Source of the DNA: Pseudomonas sp. MPC6
GTDB taxonomy: Bacteria > Pseudomonadota > Gammaproteobacteria > Pseudomonadales > Pseudomonadaceae
DNA length: 64,000 nt
Reading direction: 5' to 3'
Assembly (NCBI RefSeq): GCF_006094435.1
Contig: NZ_CP034783.1
Location: 2,321,001 to 2,385,000 of the forward strand
This document shows positions 50,649 through 59,914 of this stretch, in pieces. A program made the translations under genes and the position numbers. The notes below the pieces were generated by a model. That model worked only from the letters and a program-made list of their open reading frames with translations. It did not search any database and had not been told where the DNA came from. How positions within the stretch are numbered: position 1 is the stretch's first letter; every line of letters begins with the position of its first letter.

Positions 50649-52169
50649 ATGACCACGTTTAAACAGATCGGTGTCATCGGTAGTGGAGCAATGGGTCGTG
50701 GTATTGCCCAGTTGTTTGCCAGCGCAGGGGTCGAGGTGCTGCTGCACGACAGCCGCAGCGAAGCGACCGAACAAGCGCTTGGGCACAATCGCGAATTACT
50801 GGAGCGTGCAGCGGCCAAGGGCAAGATCAGTGCCGAAGCACTGGCCGGCACCCTTGGGCGTATGCGCGCGGCGCACACGCTGCAGGAACTGGCGGGTTGC
50901 GACCTGCTGATCGAGGCCATCGTCGAAAATCTCGAGGCCAAACAGAACCTGTTCCGGGAGTTGGAACAACTGGTTAGCCGCGATGCAGTGTTGGCCAGCA
51001 ACACCTCGTCGCTGTCGATCACCCTGATCGCCAGCGCCTGTGTGCATCCTCAGCGGGTCGCCGGTTTTCACTTCTTCAATCCGGTCACGCTGATGAAAAT
51101 TGTCGAGGTGGTTCGCGGGGAACGGACCGATCCGCAGGTCATCGAACGGCTGTCGGCGCTGGCACACCACGCCGGGCACTTCGCCGCAGTGACCCCGGAT
51201 TCGCCAGGGTTTCTGGTCAATCATGCTGGCCGCGCCTACGGCCCGGAAGCGCTGCGCATTCTCGCCGAAGGTATTGCCACGCCGGCGCAGATAGACCGGA
51301 TTCTCAGGGATTGCCTGGGCTTTCGCATGGGGCCGTTCGAGCTGTTCGACCTGGTCGGTCTGGACATTTCCCATGCGGTGATGGAGTCGATCCACGACCA
51401 GTTCTATCAGGATCCGCGCTACACCCCTTCATCGCTGGTGCCGGCACGCCTTGCCGCTGGCTTGCTCGGGCGCAAGACCGGGCAGGGCTTCTATCGCTAT
51501 GAGGAAGGCCGAGTGGTCGAAGACGCCCGAGTGGAGCTGCCGCAGGTGGCTATCAATCAGCCGTTCTGGCTGGACTGCCGTGAGGCTGCGATGCGCGACA
51601 AGATCGGCGCCGTGCTGGCGAGTGCCGGTGCGGTGCTGGAGCAGGGTGAGCAACCTGGCTCGAATGCTATCTGCCTGGTCACGCCGCTGGGTGAAGACGC
51701 CAGCAGCGCGATCGCCCGCCGGCAACTCCCTGTCGCCCGCAGCCTGGCGCTGGAAACCTTCGCCGGTTTTGACGTCCGCAGAGTGCTGATGCGTCATCCG
51801 GGGCTGGATGCCAACGTACTGGCGCAGGCGCGGCAGGCGTTAGGCGCGGATGGTGTGCCGGTGGAGGTGATCAACGACTCGCCCGGTTTCATCGCCCAGC
51901 GTGTGCTCGCCAGTATCGTCAATCTGGGGTGCGAAATCGCTCAGCGGCGCATCGTCGATCCCGCCACCCTGGACCGTGCGGTGCAGCTGGCATTGGGATA
52001 CCCCCACGGCCCGCTGGGTTTCGGCGATCAATACGGGGCCATGAACATCCAGCAGATCCTGCAGGCACTGCACGATCTCTATCAGGAGCCACGTTATCGG
52101 CTCAGCCCTTGGCTGCGCCGCCGCGTACAGCTCGGCCTGCCCCTGACCACTCCCGAGGAATCAGCATGA
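50649..52169 (+). CDS. 3-hydroxyacyl-CoA dehydrogenase with two C-terminal domains (PaaH-type)
   Basis: A 506-residue enzyme: IGVIGSGAMGRGIAQLFASA is the NAD fold, ASNTSSLSI and FHFFNPVTLMKIVEVVRGE the catalytic part (His-Glu pair), DSPGFLVNHAGRAYGPEAL starts the first helical domain, and a second copy with NDSPGFIAQRVLASIVNLG lies near residue 410. This tandem form is typical of PaaH in phenylacetate and dicarboxylyl-CoA pathways. It should oxidise 3-hydroxypimelyl-CoA to 3-oxopimelyl-CoA. It lies 9 bases after etfA and overlaps the thiolase start by ATGA. It supplies the activity missing from the hydratase-only protein at 45515. Confidence 0.9.
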   Translation: MTTFKQIGVIGSGAMGRGIAQLFASAGVEVLLHDSRSEATEQALGHNRELLERAAAKGKISAEALAGTLGRMRAAHTLQELAGCDLLIEAIVENLEAKQNLFRELEQLVSRDAVLASNTSSLSITLIASACVHPQRVAGFHFFNPVTLMKIVEVVRGERTDPQVIERLSALAHHAGHFAAVTPDSPGFLVNHAGRAYGPEALRILAEGIATPAQIDRILRDCLGFRMGPFELFDLVGLDISHAVMESIHDQFYQDPRYTPSSLVPARLAAGLLGRKTGQGFYRYEEGRVVEDARVELPQVAINQPFWLDCREAAMRDKIGAVLASAGAVLEQGEQPGSNAICLVTPLGEDASSAIARRQLPVARSLALETFAGFDVRRVLMRHPGLDANVLAQARQALGADGVPVEVINDSPGFIAQRVLASIVNLGCEIAQRRIVDPATLDRAVQLALGYPHGPLGFGDQYGAMNIQQILQALHDLYQEPRYRLSPWLRRRVQLGLPLTTPEESA

Positions 52170-53368
52170 ATGCCTACATCTACGACGGCCTGCGTTCGCC
52201 CTTTGGCCGCCACGCGGGCGCCCTGGCCAGTGTGCGCCCCGATGACCTGCTGGCCTCGGTCGTGCGCGCCCTGATAGCGCGCAACCCGTTCGCTGCCCAA
52301 GACTACGAAGACCTGATTGTCGGCTGCACCAACCAGGCCGGTGAGGACGCACGTAATTTGGGTCGCCACGCGGCTTTGCTGGCAGGGCTGCCACCTACGG
52401 TGGGTGGCCTGACCGTCAACCGCCTGTGCGGTTCGGGGTTGGCATCAGTGCTCGACGCTGCCCGCGCAGTGCAAGTCGGGGAGGGTGAGCTGTTTATCGC
52501 GGGCGGTGCCGAGAGCATGAGTCGCGCGCCCTTCGTGATCGCCAAAGCGGAAAATGCCTACTCGCGAGAGTTTCGCGCCTTCGACAGCACCATCGGTGCG
52601 CGCTTCCCCAATCCGCAGGTGGAAGCCGAGTTCGGTGCCGATTCGATGCCGGAAACCGCCGACAACGTCGCCCGCGAGCTCGGTATCAGTCGCGAGCAAG
52701 CCGATGTCTATGCGGCGCGCAGCCAGGCACTTTTCGAGGCAGCCGTACAGGACGGTTTTCATGCCGGCGAAATCCTGCCAATCGAAGTACCGCAAGGTCG
52801 CAAGCAACCACCCAAGCGGGTCGAGTGCGATGAGCATCCGCGTCCCGACAGCAATTTTGCCAGCTTGTCGCGACTGCGCCCGTTATTCGAGGGGGGCGTA
52901 GTCACGGCCGGCAATGCTTCGGGGGTGAATGATGGTGCGGCCGCATTGCTGATCGGTTCGCAGGCCATTGGCGAGCAATACGGGCTTGAACCACGCGCGC
53001 GGATTCTGGCCGGCGCCATCGCCGGCGTTGAACCGCGGCTAATGGGGCTTGGCCCGGTGCCGGCGATTATCAAGGCACTGCAACGGGCCAATCTACGCCT
53101 GGCCGATATGGATCTGATCGAAATCAACGAAGCCTTCGCCGCGCAGGTACTCGGCTGCGCCAAACAACTTGGCCTGGCGTTCGATGATCCGCGCCTGAAC
53201 CCTAATGGCGGGGCCATTGCCATCGGTCACCCGCTGGGCGCCACCGGTGCGCGCCTGGCGTATAGCGCGGTGCGTCAATTGGAACGCAGCCATAGTCGGT
53301 ACGCCCTGGTCAGCCTGTGCATTGGCCTGGGGCAGGGCATTGCCTGCGTTATCGAACGCCTCGACTGA
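52166..53368 (+). CDS. pimB: 3-oxopimelyl-CoA thiolase (PcaF/PaaJ-like)
   Basis: A 400-residue thiolase with [20 protein letters not shown] at the N-terminus (the PcaF/PaaJ subgroup, which handles dicarboxylyl-CoAs), catalytic Cys in [25 protein letters not shown], the His motif [17 protein letters not shown], and Cys in [11 protein letters not shown]. It should cut 3-oxopimelyl-CoA into acetyl-CoA and glutaryl-CoA, the substrate of the next gene. ATG 52166 overlaps the preceding stop. Its N-terminus could be mistaken for the 3-oxoadipyl-CoA thiolase of the pca pathway; position favours pimelate. Confidence 0.87.
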   Translation: MNAYIYDGLRSPFGRHAGALASVRPDDLLASVVRALIARNPFAAQDYEDLIVGCTNQAGEDARNLGRHAALLAGLPPTVGGLTVNRLCGSGLASVLDAARAVQVGEGELFIAGGAESMSRAPFVIAKAENAYSREFRAFDSTIGARFPNPQVEAEFGADSMPETADNVARELGISREQADVYAARSQALFEAAVQDGFHAGEILPIEVPQGRKQPPKRVECDEHPRPDSNFASLSRLRPLFEGGVVTAGNASGVNDGAAALLIGSQAIGEQYGLEPRARILAGAIAGVEPRLMGLGPVPAIIKALQRANLRLADMDLIEINEAFAAQVLGCAKQLGLAFDDPRLNPNGGAIAIGHPLGATGARLAYSAVRQLERSHSRYALVSLCIGLGQGIACVIERLD

Positions 53369-53408
53369 CAAAACAAAAACACCCAAGAACGGACCCGGAG
53401 AATTACCC

Positions 53409-54590
53409 ATGGCCAACAAGGCAAGCTTCAACTGGATCGACCCGCTGTTGCTGGATCAGCAACTCACCGAAGAAGAGCGCATGGTGCGCGACAGCGCCCA
53501 ACAGTTCGCCGCTGACAAACTGGCGCCACGGGTGCTGGAGGCGTTCCGGCACGAGCAGACCGATCCGGCGATCTTCCGCGAGATGGGCGAAACCGGACTG
53601 CTGGGCGCGACCATTCCCGAAGCCTACGGCGGCAGTGGCCTGAACAATGTGTGCTACGGCTTGATCGCCCGTGAAGTGGAACGTGTCGACTCCGGGTACC
53701 GCTCGATGATGAGTGTGCAGTCGTCGCTGGTGATGGTGCCGATCAACGAATTCGGCAACGAAGCCACCAAACAGAAATACCTGCCCAAGCTGGCCAGTGG
53801 CGAATACATCGGCTGCTTCGGCCTGACGGAACCAGACCATGGCTCGGATCCGGGCTCAATGATCACCCGGGCGAAGAAAGTCGACGGCGGGTACCGCCTG
53901 ACCGGTGCCAAGATGTGGATCACCAACAGCCCGATCGCCGACGTGTTTGTGGTTTGGGCTAAAGACGATGCCGGTGAGATTCGCGGTTTCGTTCTGGAAA
54001 AAGGCTGGCAAGGCCTGAGTGCTCCGGCGATTCATGGCAAGGTCGGCTTGCGTGCGTCGATCACTGGCGAAATCGTCATGGATAACGTGTTCTGCCCGCA
54101 GGAAAACGCCTTCCCGGATGTGCGTGGCCTGAGAGGTCCTTTTACCTGTCTGAACTCTGCCCGTTACGGTATCAGTTGGGGAGCGCTGGGGGCAGCCGAA
54201 GATTGCTGGCATACCGCTCGGCAGTACTGCCTGGATCGCAAACAGTTCGGTCGCCCCCTGGCGCAGACCCAACTGATCCAGAAAAAGCTTGCCGACATGC
54301 AGACCGAGATCACGCTTGCCTTGCAAGGCTGCCTGCGCCTTGGTCGAATGAAGGATGAAGGCACCGCAGCGGTGGAAATCACCTCGATCATGAAACGCAA
54401 CAGCTGCGGCAAGTCGCTGGATATCGCCCGCCTGGCCCGGGACATGCTTGGTGGCAACGGTATCAGCGACGAGTTTGGCGTAGCCCGGCATCTGGTCAAC
54501 CTGGAAGTGGTCAACACCTATGAAGGTACCCACGACGTGCACGCTCTCATCCTGGGCCGAGCGCAAACCGGTCTGCAGGCGTTCTTTTAG
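53409..54590 (+). CDS. gcdH: Glutaryl-CoA dehydrogenase
   Basis: A 393-residue acyl-CoA dehydrogenase: [20 protein letters not shown] is the typical GcdH start, then [50 protein letters not shown], and the catalytic Glu in [18 protein letters not shown]. It oxidatively decarboxylates glutaryl-CoA to crotonyl-CoA and CO2. ATG 53409 has CCGGAG nine bases upstream; the frame is open further left but runs inside the thiolase. It is the last gene of the plus-strand operon and completes conversion of the ring acid to central intermediates. A second housekeeping gcdH probably exists elsewhere. Confidence 0.94.
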   Translation: MANKASFNWIDPLLLDQQLTEEERMVRDSAQQFAADKLAPRVLEAFRHEQTDPAIFREMGETGLLGATIPEAYGGSGLNNVCYGLIAREVERVDSGYRSMMSVQSSLVMVPINEFGNEATKQKYLPKLASGEYIGCFGLTEPDHGSDPGSMITRAKKVDGGYRLTGAKMWITNSPIADVFVVWAKDDAGEIRGFVLEKGWQGLSAPAIHGKVGLRASITGEIVMDNVFCPQENAFPDVRGLRGPFTCLNSARYGISWGALGAAEDCWHTARQYCLDRKQFGRPLAQTQLIQKKLADMQTEITLALQGCLRLGRMKDEGTAAVEITSIMKRNSCGKSLDIARLARDMLGGNGISDEFGVARHLVNLEVVNTYEGTHDVHALILGRAQTGLQAFF

Positions 54591-54620
54591 ACTGCTCTCG
54601 GATTCGGCGAATCGGATGAC

Positions 54621-54880
54621 TCACGATTCGCCAGGAATCAACAGCCGCCCAATAAGACTACGCAAGGCATCGCGCTCGGTAGCACTCAGGTGTTGCGTCA
54701 GGACCTGCTCGACGTTTTCTACGCGTGGCTTCAACTCGTTCAGCAGGGTCTGGCCAGGCGTTGTCAGGGACAGCGCCTTGCGGCGCTTGTCCTGCAGGTC
54801 GCTGACCCGCGCCACCAGACCGTTGCGCACCATGCGCGCCACCAGTTCGGCAATGGTGGCGCGGTCCAGGTCAAGGGGCT
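54621..54880 (-). pseudogene. 3' fragment of a MarR-family regulator gene
   Basis: On the minus strand the frame encodes LDLDRATIAELVARMVRNGL, VARVSDLQDKRRKALSLT and a C-terminal dimerisation helix ending LIGRLLIPGES. This is the second half of a MarR protein from the recognition helix on. The first half is absent; upstream, near 54875-54885, the sequence passes without a gap into the end of the flavin hydroxylase fragment in another frame. It cannot bind DNA in the normal way. Confidence 0.75.
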
Positions 54881-55446
54881 CGGACGGTAACGGGTAGCCA
54901 CCCCTGCGGTGTATTTGCCGGCTTGCACAAAGTAGGCTTGCAACTCTGTCGGATCCACGCCCCCGGCAGCGGGGTTCAGCGGGTCTTTTGGTCGTGCACC
55001 GATCATGGCTGACCATTCCTTGTCGAAGCCGATCAGCTCTTGCGCCACTGGCTGGCGTTCTTGTGAATAGCTGGCCAACAGGCTGGAGGGGCTGCGGCCT
55101 TCAAGCACGGCTGCCATTTTCCAACCCAGGTTGAAGGCGTCCTGCATCGAGACATTCATCCCTTGCCCGGCCTTGGCGCTGTGGGTATGACAGGCGTCGC
55201 CCGCAATGAATATTCTGGGTTCGCGATCGTTCCCCGCGGCGTCGACAGAGTCGTCGAAACGATCGGTCAGGCGTTGGCCGACTTCGTAGACAGAAAACCA
55301 GGCGACGTTTTTCACTTCCAGTGTGTAGGGTTGCAAGATCCGCTGCGCGGTGGCGATCAGTTGCTCGGCACTGGTCTCGCGGATCGTTGTGCGGTTTTCC
55401 TCGGTCACCTCGCCCAGGTCGACGTACATGCGCACCAGGTCAATGC
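54880..55446 (-). pseudogene. Internal fragment of a phenol/3-hydroxybenzoate hydroxylase (MobA-type) gene
   Basis: About 185 codons on the minus strand: LVRMYVDLGEVTEENRTTIR, then IATAQRILQPYTLEVKNVAW, the FAD-binding motif RIFIAGDACHTHSAKAGQGM, QDAFNLGWKMAAVLEG, and AYFVQAGKYTAGVATRYRPS. This is the second part of the FAD-binding domain of MobA/phenol 2-monooxygenase-type enzymes. The N-terminal nucleotide fold and the C-terminal thioredoxin-like domain are missing. Both ends are sudden joins: to HxsB-like sequence upstream (about 55446) and to MarR sequence downstream (about 54880). Confidence 0.82.
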
Positions 55447-55959
55447 GGATACGGCATCGTGACCAAGTCTTGCTCGGACTCGGTCAATACCTTCTACGGT
55501 GCGCTCATAGGCGTCTTTTGAAGGTGTCGGCCGGTTGGCATTGTGCAAAAACGCAGGACCGTCCAGAGACGTTGAAAATTGGAATTTATGCTGCTCCGCG
55601 AAATCCAGGACTTCGTCAGTCAAATGGTGGAGCGTGGTCGTGATCACATATTGGATGCTTCGTTGCTCGGCTACATTACGAGCCGCTACTAATCCAACAA
55701 TTTGTCGAATTCGGTCGAAGGCCAGAAGTGGTTCGCCGCCCTGAAACTCGACGGTGATGACGGGAGAGGGCGATTCGAACAAGCGATCTACTGCCAGCTC
55801 GGCATGCTCAGCTGACATGTCATGACCCGAGCCACCGAGCGGGGCTCGCGAGACTTGGCAGTATCGGCAGGTGTGGTTGCAGCGCAACGTGACAACAAAT
55901 ATGTGCAGTGCCGGACCATCAAGGACGAAGGATTTACGACTACGATATTGAGCCGCCAT
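55446..55959 (-). pseudogene. hxsB: Fragment of an HxsB-type radical SAM maturase gene
   Basis: About 170 codons on the minus strand. IFVVTLRCNHTCRYCQVSRA holds the radical SAM Cys-x3-Cys-x2-Cys motif, followed by VEFQGGEPLLAFDRIRQIV (the GGEP motif) and FSTSLDGPAFLHNANRP. The combination LHIFVVTLRCNH...YCQVSR is characteristic of HxsB, the radical SAM partner of the His-Xaa-Ser peptide system. The upstream N-terminal domain is not recognisable (the frame stays open to about 56038 but without resemblance), and after VRARLGHDAVSAL the sequence turns into the hydroxylase fragment. No hxsA, hxsC or hxsD gene is in the window. Not functional as it stands. Confidence 0.75.
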
Positions 55960-56199
55960 GTCAGGGACGGGATTGTGTCCGTGGGGCTCAAATATAAAAT
56001 AGATGTCTTTGTTTTTCGACGCGGTCGTCCGGAATGGCTAGAGACGACCCAAGACTGCGCAAATGGCGGCTATGACCTGATGGGCCTCACTAAACAACAG
56101 GTGATTGACGACGTGCTCGAGCGCTACGAGGCCCACCTCGCGTTTCTCACCTTCGCTACGGAGAGCGATATCGCATCGGTGCTCACTCCGCCGATATAG
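55960..56199 (+). other. Unrecognised open frame, possibly the end of a broken gene
   Basis: A plus-strand frame, open leftwards into the HxsB fragment, ends at 56199 with text that looks coding (KYKIDVFVFRRGRPEWLET, then LTKQQVIDDVLERYEAHLAF). No start with a ribosome binding site and no family could be assigned. It may be the 3' end of a gene cut by the same rearrangements, or chance. 56200-56337 holds nothing else I recognise. Confidence 0.25.
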
Positions 56200-56337
56200 A
56201 GCCAGGATTATTACTTATCGGCGCGCGGTCGGAGGGGTGGATATTGCTCATGGGGTATCCCCAGTCAGGCGCTGCCCTCCGTGACCGCATCCGCAGCACA
56301 ATGTATTGTCAGATTTGGGAACTCAGGGAGGATCTTG

Positions 56338-56538
56338 ATGTTTTGGTACGGCAGCAAAAAAGACAGATTCCGGGTCCAGCGGTGGATATCAATCATCGTG
56401 CTGTGTGTAGGCGCACTTTTTTTGATATCGGGTATATATCAGTACGTTTCATGCCAGGGGCCTGGGTACCCGATATTCAAGGCGCTCGTCATGATGGGTG
56501 TCGCAAGTGTCATGTTTTACATTGCTGATAAATGGTGA
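56338..56538 (+). CDS. Small inner-membrane protein (66 aa)
   Basis: ATG 56338 is preceded by AGGGAGGA with five bases spacing, a strong ribosome binding site that decides this start over a longer frame from 56281. The product begins MFWYGSKKDRFRVQRW (basic, cytoplasmic) and has two hydrophobic segments, ISIIVLCVGALFLISGIYQY and FKALVMMGVASVMFYIA. The family is unknown to me. It is a single-gene unit, convergent with the DUF2934 gene, and a hairpin (56580-56617) lies after it. Confidence 0.6.
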   Translation: MFWYGSKKDRFRVQRWISIIVLCVGALFLISGIYQYVSCQGPGYPIFKALVMMGVASVMFYIADKW

Positions 56539-56579
56539 TGATGGCCATGAGTGTTGTGATAGCGCACTGGGATGTATCA

Positions 56580-56617
56580 AGAGGCTCTTCATTCCCTCGC
56601 CTGAACGAAGAGCCTCT
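56580..56617. terminator. Long-loop hairpin between convergent small genes
   Basis: AGAGGCTCTTC (56580-56590) and GAAGAGCCTCT (56607-56617) form a perfect 11-bp inverted repeat with a 16-base loop, between the end of the small membrane protein gene and the end of the DUF2934 gene. No clear T run follows on either strand. It is probably a shared transcription end or mRNA-stabilising structure. Confidence 0.5.
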
Positions 56618-56635
56618 TCATCATCAGCGCACACA

Positions 56636-56836
56636 CTACGCGCCTGAGTAGCGGGCGGCTTCGCCTTTGGCCGGCCAGTCATCCTCGTCAGCTTTTTCGC
56701 CACCTTCAGCCTGCTGTCCTTCTTTCTCAAGCTGCTCTCGAGCGAGCCGCCAATAATGGCCTTCAGCGCCATCCGGACGAGCATCCCTTTCCCACAATTC
56801 ATAAGCTCTTTGGCGGATTATCGATTCGTCAATCAT
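56636..56836 (-). CDS. DUF2934 small protein (66 aa)
   Basis: MIDESIIRQRAYELWERDAR, then GHYWRLAREQLEKE, is the DUF2934 signature: a short helical domain starting with a conserved Arg-Ala-Tyr-x-Leu-Trp-Glu. The C-terminal part is acidic and of low complexity. Function of the family is unknown. ATG 56836 is chosen because GGAGGA lies seven bases upstream; the ATG two codons earlier overlaps that site too closely. It stands alone on the minus strand. Confidence 0.78.
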   Translation of the reverse strand: MIDESIIRQRAYELWERDARPDGAEGHYWRLAREQLEKEGQQAEGGEKADEDDWPAKGEAARYSGA

Positions 56837-56938
56837 GGTCATTCCTCCAGTGATCGAGCGTTCCTCAGAATAGGGGCTACGCCAGATCGTAAAGGTTCAA
56901 CCTGATTCAGGCAGATGTGTTGCAGTGCCCGTTGCGGG

Positions 56939-57415
56939 TCAGTCTTCTGGCAGGTTATTGAATATGATTTCCAGGGTGCTGTTCAGCTTGGTGATCTGGG
57001 CTTCGGTCAGGCCTTTGAAACTGGTGCGGAAGATATCGCTGGTGCCCCGCTGGATTTCTTCGATGGTATGGCGGCCGATCTCGGTGAGAGAGACCTGGGT
57101 CACCCGCCCGTCGCTGGCGCTGGTATTGGTCTCTACCAGGCCGTCGGCTTTCATGCGATAGACGATTTTGGTGATGGTCGAGAGCTTGGCGATGGCATGG
57201 ATGGAGATTTCCGAAATGCTCGACTCGCCGTTCTCCTTGAGGATGAACAGAATCCGCCAGCGCGGGATGTCCATATCGATTTTTTTCAACGCTTTCTCCA
57301 TGGCCATGGAGTAGCGGCCGTGCAGGCGAGCCAGCCAGTAGAAGGGGAACTCTTCCTTCTTGAAATCCTCGCTGGCGGGGTTGTATCGGCTCAGGCGCTT
57401 TTTCGGGGTGGTCAT
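56939..57415 (-). CDS. MarR-family transcriptional regulator
   Basis: A 158-residue MarR protein with a basic N-terminus, then FYWLARLHGRYSMAMEKALK, the recognition part SISEISIHAIAKLSTITKIV, and the wing NTSASDGRVTQVSLTEIG. It is the only regulator near the chemoreceptor, aldolase, ketopantoate-reductase-like and Liv genes, all on the same strand, so it may control some of them. MarR repressors in such positions often sense aromatic acids or CoA esters, but the sequence does not show the ligand. 124 bases separate it from the chemoreceptor gene. Confidence 0.87.
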   Translation of the reverse strand: MTTPKKRLSRYNPASEDFKKEEFPFYWLARLHGRYSMAMEKALKKIDMDIPRWRILFILKENGESSISEISIHAIAKLSTITKIVYRMKADGLVETNTSASDGRVTQVSLTEIGRHTIEEIQRGTSDIFRTSFKGLTEAQITKLNSTLEIIFNNLPED

Positions 57416-57539
57416 AAAGGTTGGCGTAGTCTTTCTGTGAACTGGGTTTGATAGCGGGCGTCATTGTCGCGCCGCCCGCGGCAAAAAACCAGCGGACACG
57501 CCGCAGCGTGTCGGGCCTGATGCTCGAAGCTCGATAAAC

Positions 57540-59111
57540 TCAGCCCTGAACAAAGCGCTGGGCCAGGTCCAGTTGGGAGTTGGCCAGTTGATGCAGCTCC
57601 TCGCCGATCTGGGTGCTGCGTCGGGACTGATCGCTGCTGGTCTGCGCCAGGCTCACGATCTGGGAAATCTGCCCGTTGATCTCCTGGGCGACTTGACCTT
57701 GCTGTTCGATGGCCGAGGCCATCTGCAAACTCATGCCGGAGATCTGCCCGACTTCCTCGCAGATGCGTCGCAGCGCCGTCTGTACCTGTGCCACATCTTC
57801 GCGGGACTCGCGCGCGGCCGTTTCGCCGCGTTGTGCGGTGGAAAGCGCCAGGGCGCTGCCGTCGCGCAACTGCTCGATGGAGCGCTGGATCTGTTCGGTG
57901 GATTCGCGGGTCCGGGTCGCGAGGCTGCGCACCTCATCGGCGACCACCGCGAAACCGCGTCCGGTCTCTCCGGCACGGGCCGCTTCGATGGCCGCGTTCA
58001 GCGCCAGCAGGTTGGTCTGTTCGGCGATGCTGCGAATCACATGCGCGACACCGCTGATGGATTCGATCGACTCCGCCAGGTGGCTGACCGCCTGACCGAT
58101 CTCCTCGACCGAAGTGCACAGGCCGGTCATCGAACGCTGGCTCTGCCCGGACATCCGGTCGCCTTCGCGGGCCAGGCGATCCACGGCTTGAGTGGCCTCG
58201 GCCGCGTGTTGCAGGTTGCGCGACAGCTCCTGGATCGTCGCACTCATCTGATGCACCGCCGCGGCGGACTGCTCGGCTTCCTCGAGTTGCCGTTGCAGGT
58301 GACCCGACTGGGCCTGCACCAGCGTCGATGATTCTTGCGCGCGTTGGCGCACGGTCTCGCCGTTGATCCGGATGCGCGCCATGACCGTGCGCATCCGCGT
58401 GTTCTGGCTGTGGAGGGCCATGTCCAGGCGGCTGGCGACGCTGGCGCTGCCGTCCTGCAGCGGCGCCAGCAAGGCATCGCTGTAGGCCTGAGCATGGCGT
58501 GCCATGATCCGGCGAACATCCGCCTGCTGCGTGGCTCGCCATTGCCAGGCCGCGGCGATTACGCCGCCAAGCACCAGCAGGCCCGGTACCAGCTCGATCT
58601 GCCCGCCGAGCATGGCGCCGGTGACCCCGAGCCCCAGCAGCCAGGCGATCCCCTGATGGCTGGCGTGTTCCTGCACGCGTCGGCTTAACGTCAGCGGGTT
58701 GTGGCCGTCATTCAAGCGGCGATAGAGCTGTTCCGCTCGCAGGCGCTGGGCGTCGTCCAGCGGGTGATACGCGGTCCCCAGCGCGTTCAGCTGACCGCCT
58801 TCGAACAGCGGCACCACATAGAGATTGCACCAGAAGGTCGTGCCTTGTTTGTCGCGGCCGATCATGGGCGCGGTCCACGGCACGCCGCTGCGCAGGGTGT
58901 CCCACATGCGATCCATGACTCGCTCGGGCATCAGCGGGTGATTGATCAGTTCATGCGGCTGGTTGAGCAAGTCTTCGCGGGCGTAACCGCTGAGCGCCAG
59001 ATAGGCATCGTTGCAGGCCAGCAGATGACCGCGGACATCCAGGCGCGAGATCGGGACTTCTGGCGGTGCCGCAACGATCACCGGCGGTGTGTGTTCCTTT
59101 GAGTTAGCCAC
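57540..59111 (-). CDS. Methyl-accepting chemotaxis protein with N-terminal PAS domain (Aer-type)
   Basis: A 523-residue chemoreceptor. Residues 15-125 form a PAS domain ([40 protein letters not shown]), as in aerotaxis receptors. Around 155-190 there are one or two hydrophobic segments ([14 protein letters not shown] and [15 protein letters not shown]). The C-terminal half is the MA signalling coil, with the hairpin tip [20 protein letters not shown] and [15 protein letters not shown] conserved. There is no periplasmic sensor domain, so it probably senses redox or an intracellular ligand. Start is GTG 59111, six bases after AGGAG. It lies 15 bases downstream of the aldolase gene. Confidence 0.92.
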   Translation of the reverse strand: MANSKEHTPPVIVAAPPEVPISRLDVRGHLLACNDAYLALSGYAREDLLNQPHELINHPLMPERVMDRMWDTLRSGVPWTAPMIGRDKQGTTFWCNLYVVPLFEGGQLNALGTAYHPLDDAQRLRAEQLYRRLNDGHNPLTLSRRVQEHASHQGIAWLLGLGVTGAMLGGQIELVPGLLVLGGVIAAAWQWRATQQADVRRIMARHAQAYSDALLAPLQDGSASVASRLDMALHSQNTRMRTVMARIRINGETVRQRAQESSTLVQAQSGHLQRQLEEAEQSAAAVHQMSATIQELSRNLQHAAEATQAVDRLAREGDRMSGQSQRSMTGLCTSVEEIGQAVSHLAESIESISGVAHVIRSIAEQTNLLALNAAIEAARAGETGRGFAVVADEVRSLATRTRESTEQIQRSIEQLRDGSALALSTAQRGETAARESREDVAQVQTALRRICEEVGQISGMSLQMASAIEQQGQVAQEINGQISQIVSLAQTSSDQSRRSTQIGEELHQLANSQLDLAQRFVQG

Positions 59112-59126
59112 GCAACGCTCCTGCGA

Positions 59127-59891
59127 TTACCAGCACTGGCCGCGTTCGGCGCGCATTTTGCGAACCATGGCGTCGAAAAATTTTACGGCGAAGCCGCTGT
59201 CCCGGATCAGCATGGCGGTGAGTTCGGCGCACTTCTGGCTGATCGCCTCGGGCAGCGGATTGTCTTCACCCCCCAACGCGCCGGCCTGGCACTGGATTTC
59301 GGCGGCGCGCTGCACCGTCCACAGCAGGAAGAACGCCTTGGCGATGCTGCTTTCACCGACGGCAATCCCATGGTTGCGCAGCACCAGGATGTGCTTGTCG
59401 CCGAGGCTGTCGATCATCCGGGCTTTTTCGTCATCGAACAGCGTGATGCCTTCGAAGGTGTGGTAGCCGATGCGCCCGTAGAGTTGCGCCCCGTAAAAGT
59501 CGTGATGGGCAAAGCCGGCCTTTTTCATGACGATCGCCGAAATCGGCGTGGTGTGCGTGTGGATCAGGCACTGGATGTCTGCTCGGGCGCCGTGCACCGC
59601 GCTGTGCAGGGCGAAACCGGCCGGGTTGCCGTCATAGGGCGAGTCTTCGAGCTTCTTGCCGTGCAGGTCGACCTTGAGCAGGTTGGCCGGCGTCACTTCG
59701 GTGTAATTGAGGCCGAACGGGTTGACCAGGTAATGGTGCGCCGGGCCGGGCAGGCGTGCGGAAATATGGTTGAAGATGGTTTCGGTCCAGCCGAAGTAAT
59801 CCACCAGGTGGTAGCAATGCGCAAGTTGCACGCGCAGTGCCCATTCTTCGTCGCTGTACGCGTGGGGTTTTGCCATTGGGCTGTGGTCCAT
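59127..59891 (-). CDS. Class II aldolase/adducin-family protein
   Basis: A 254-residue zinc-type aldolase fold: HYLVNPFGLNYTEVTPANLL, the metal-binding His-x-His in IQCLIHTHTTPISAIV, and VLRNHGIAVGESSIAKAF with the third His. Family members split or decarboxylate sugar phosphates and hydroxy-keto acids; many orphan members in catabolic loci have unknown substrates. ATG 59891 follows AAGGA with seven bases spacing. It is 23 bases downstream of the ketopantoate-reductase-like gene on the same strand, so the two probably act in one pathway. Confidence 0.85.
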   Translation of the reverse strand: MDHSPMAKPHAYSDEEWALRVQLAHCYHLVDYFGWTETIFNHISARLPGPAHHYLVNPFGLNYTEVTPANLLKVDLHGKKLEDSPYDGNPAGFALHSAVHGARADIQCLIHTHTTPISAIVMKKAGFAHHDFYGAQLYGRIGYHTFEGITLFDDEKARMIDSLGDKHILVLRNHGIAVGESSIAKAFFLLWTVQRAAEIQCQAGALGGEDNPLPEAISQKCAELTAMLIRDSGFAVKFFDAMVRKMRAERGQCW

Positions 59892-59914
59892 GTCGGAGTC
59901 CTTGTGGGTGTGGG

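Noticed and set aside
50090..50786. Minus-strand frames opposite etfA
   Set aside because: Antisense to a strongly conserved flavoprotein gene, with no domain of their own.
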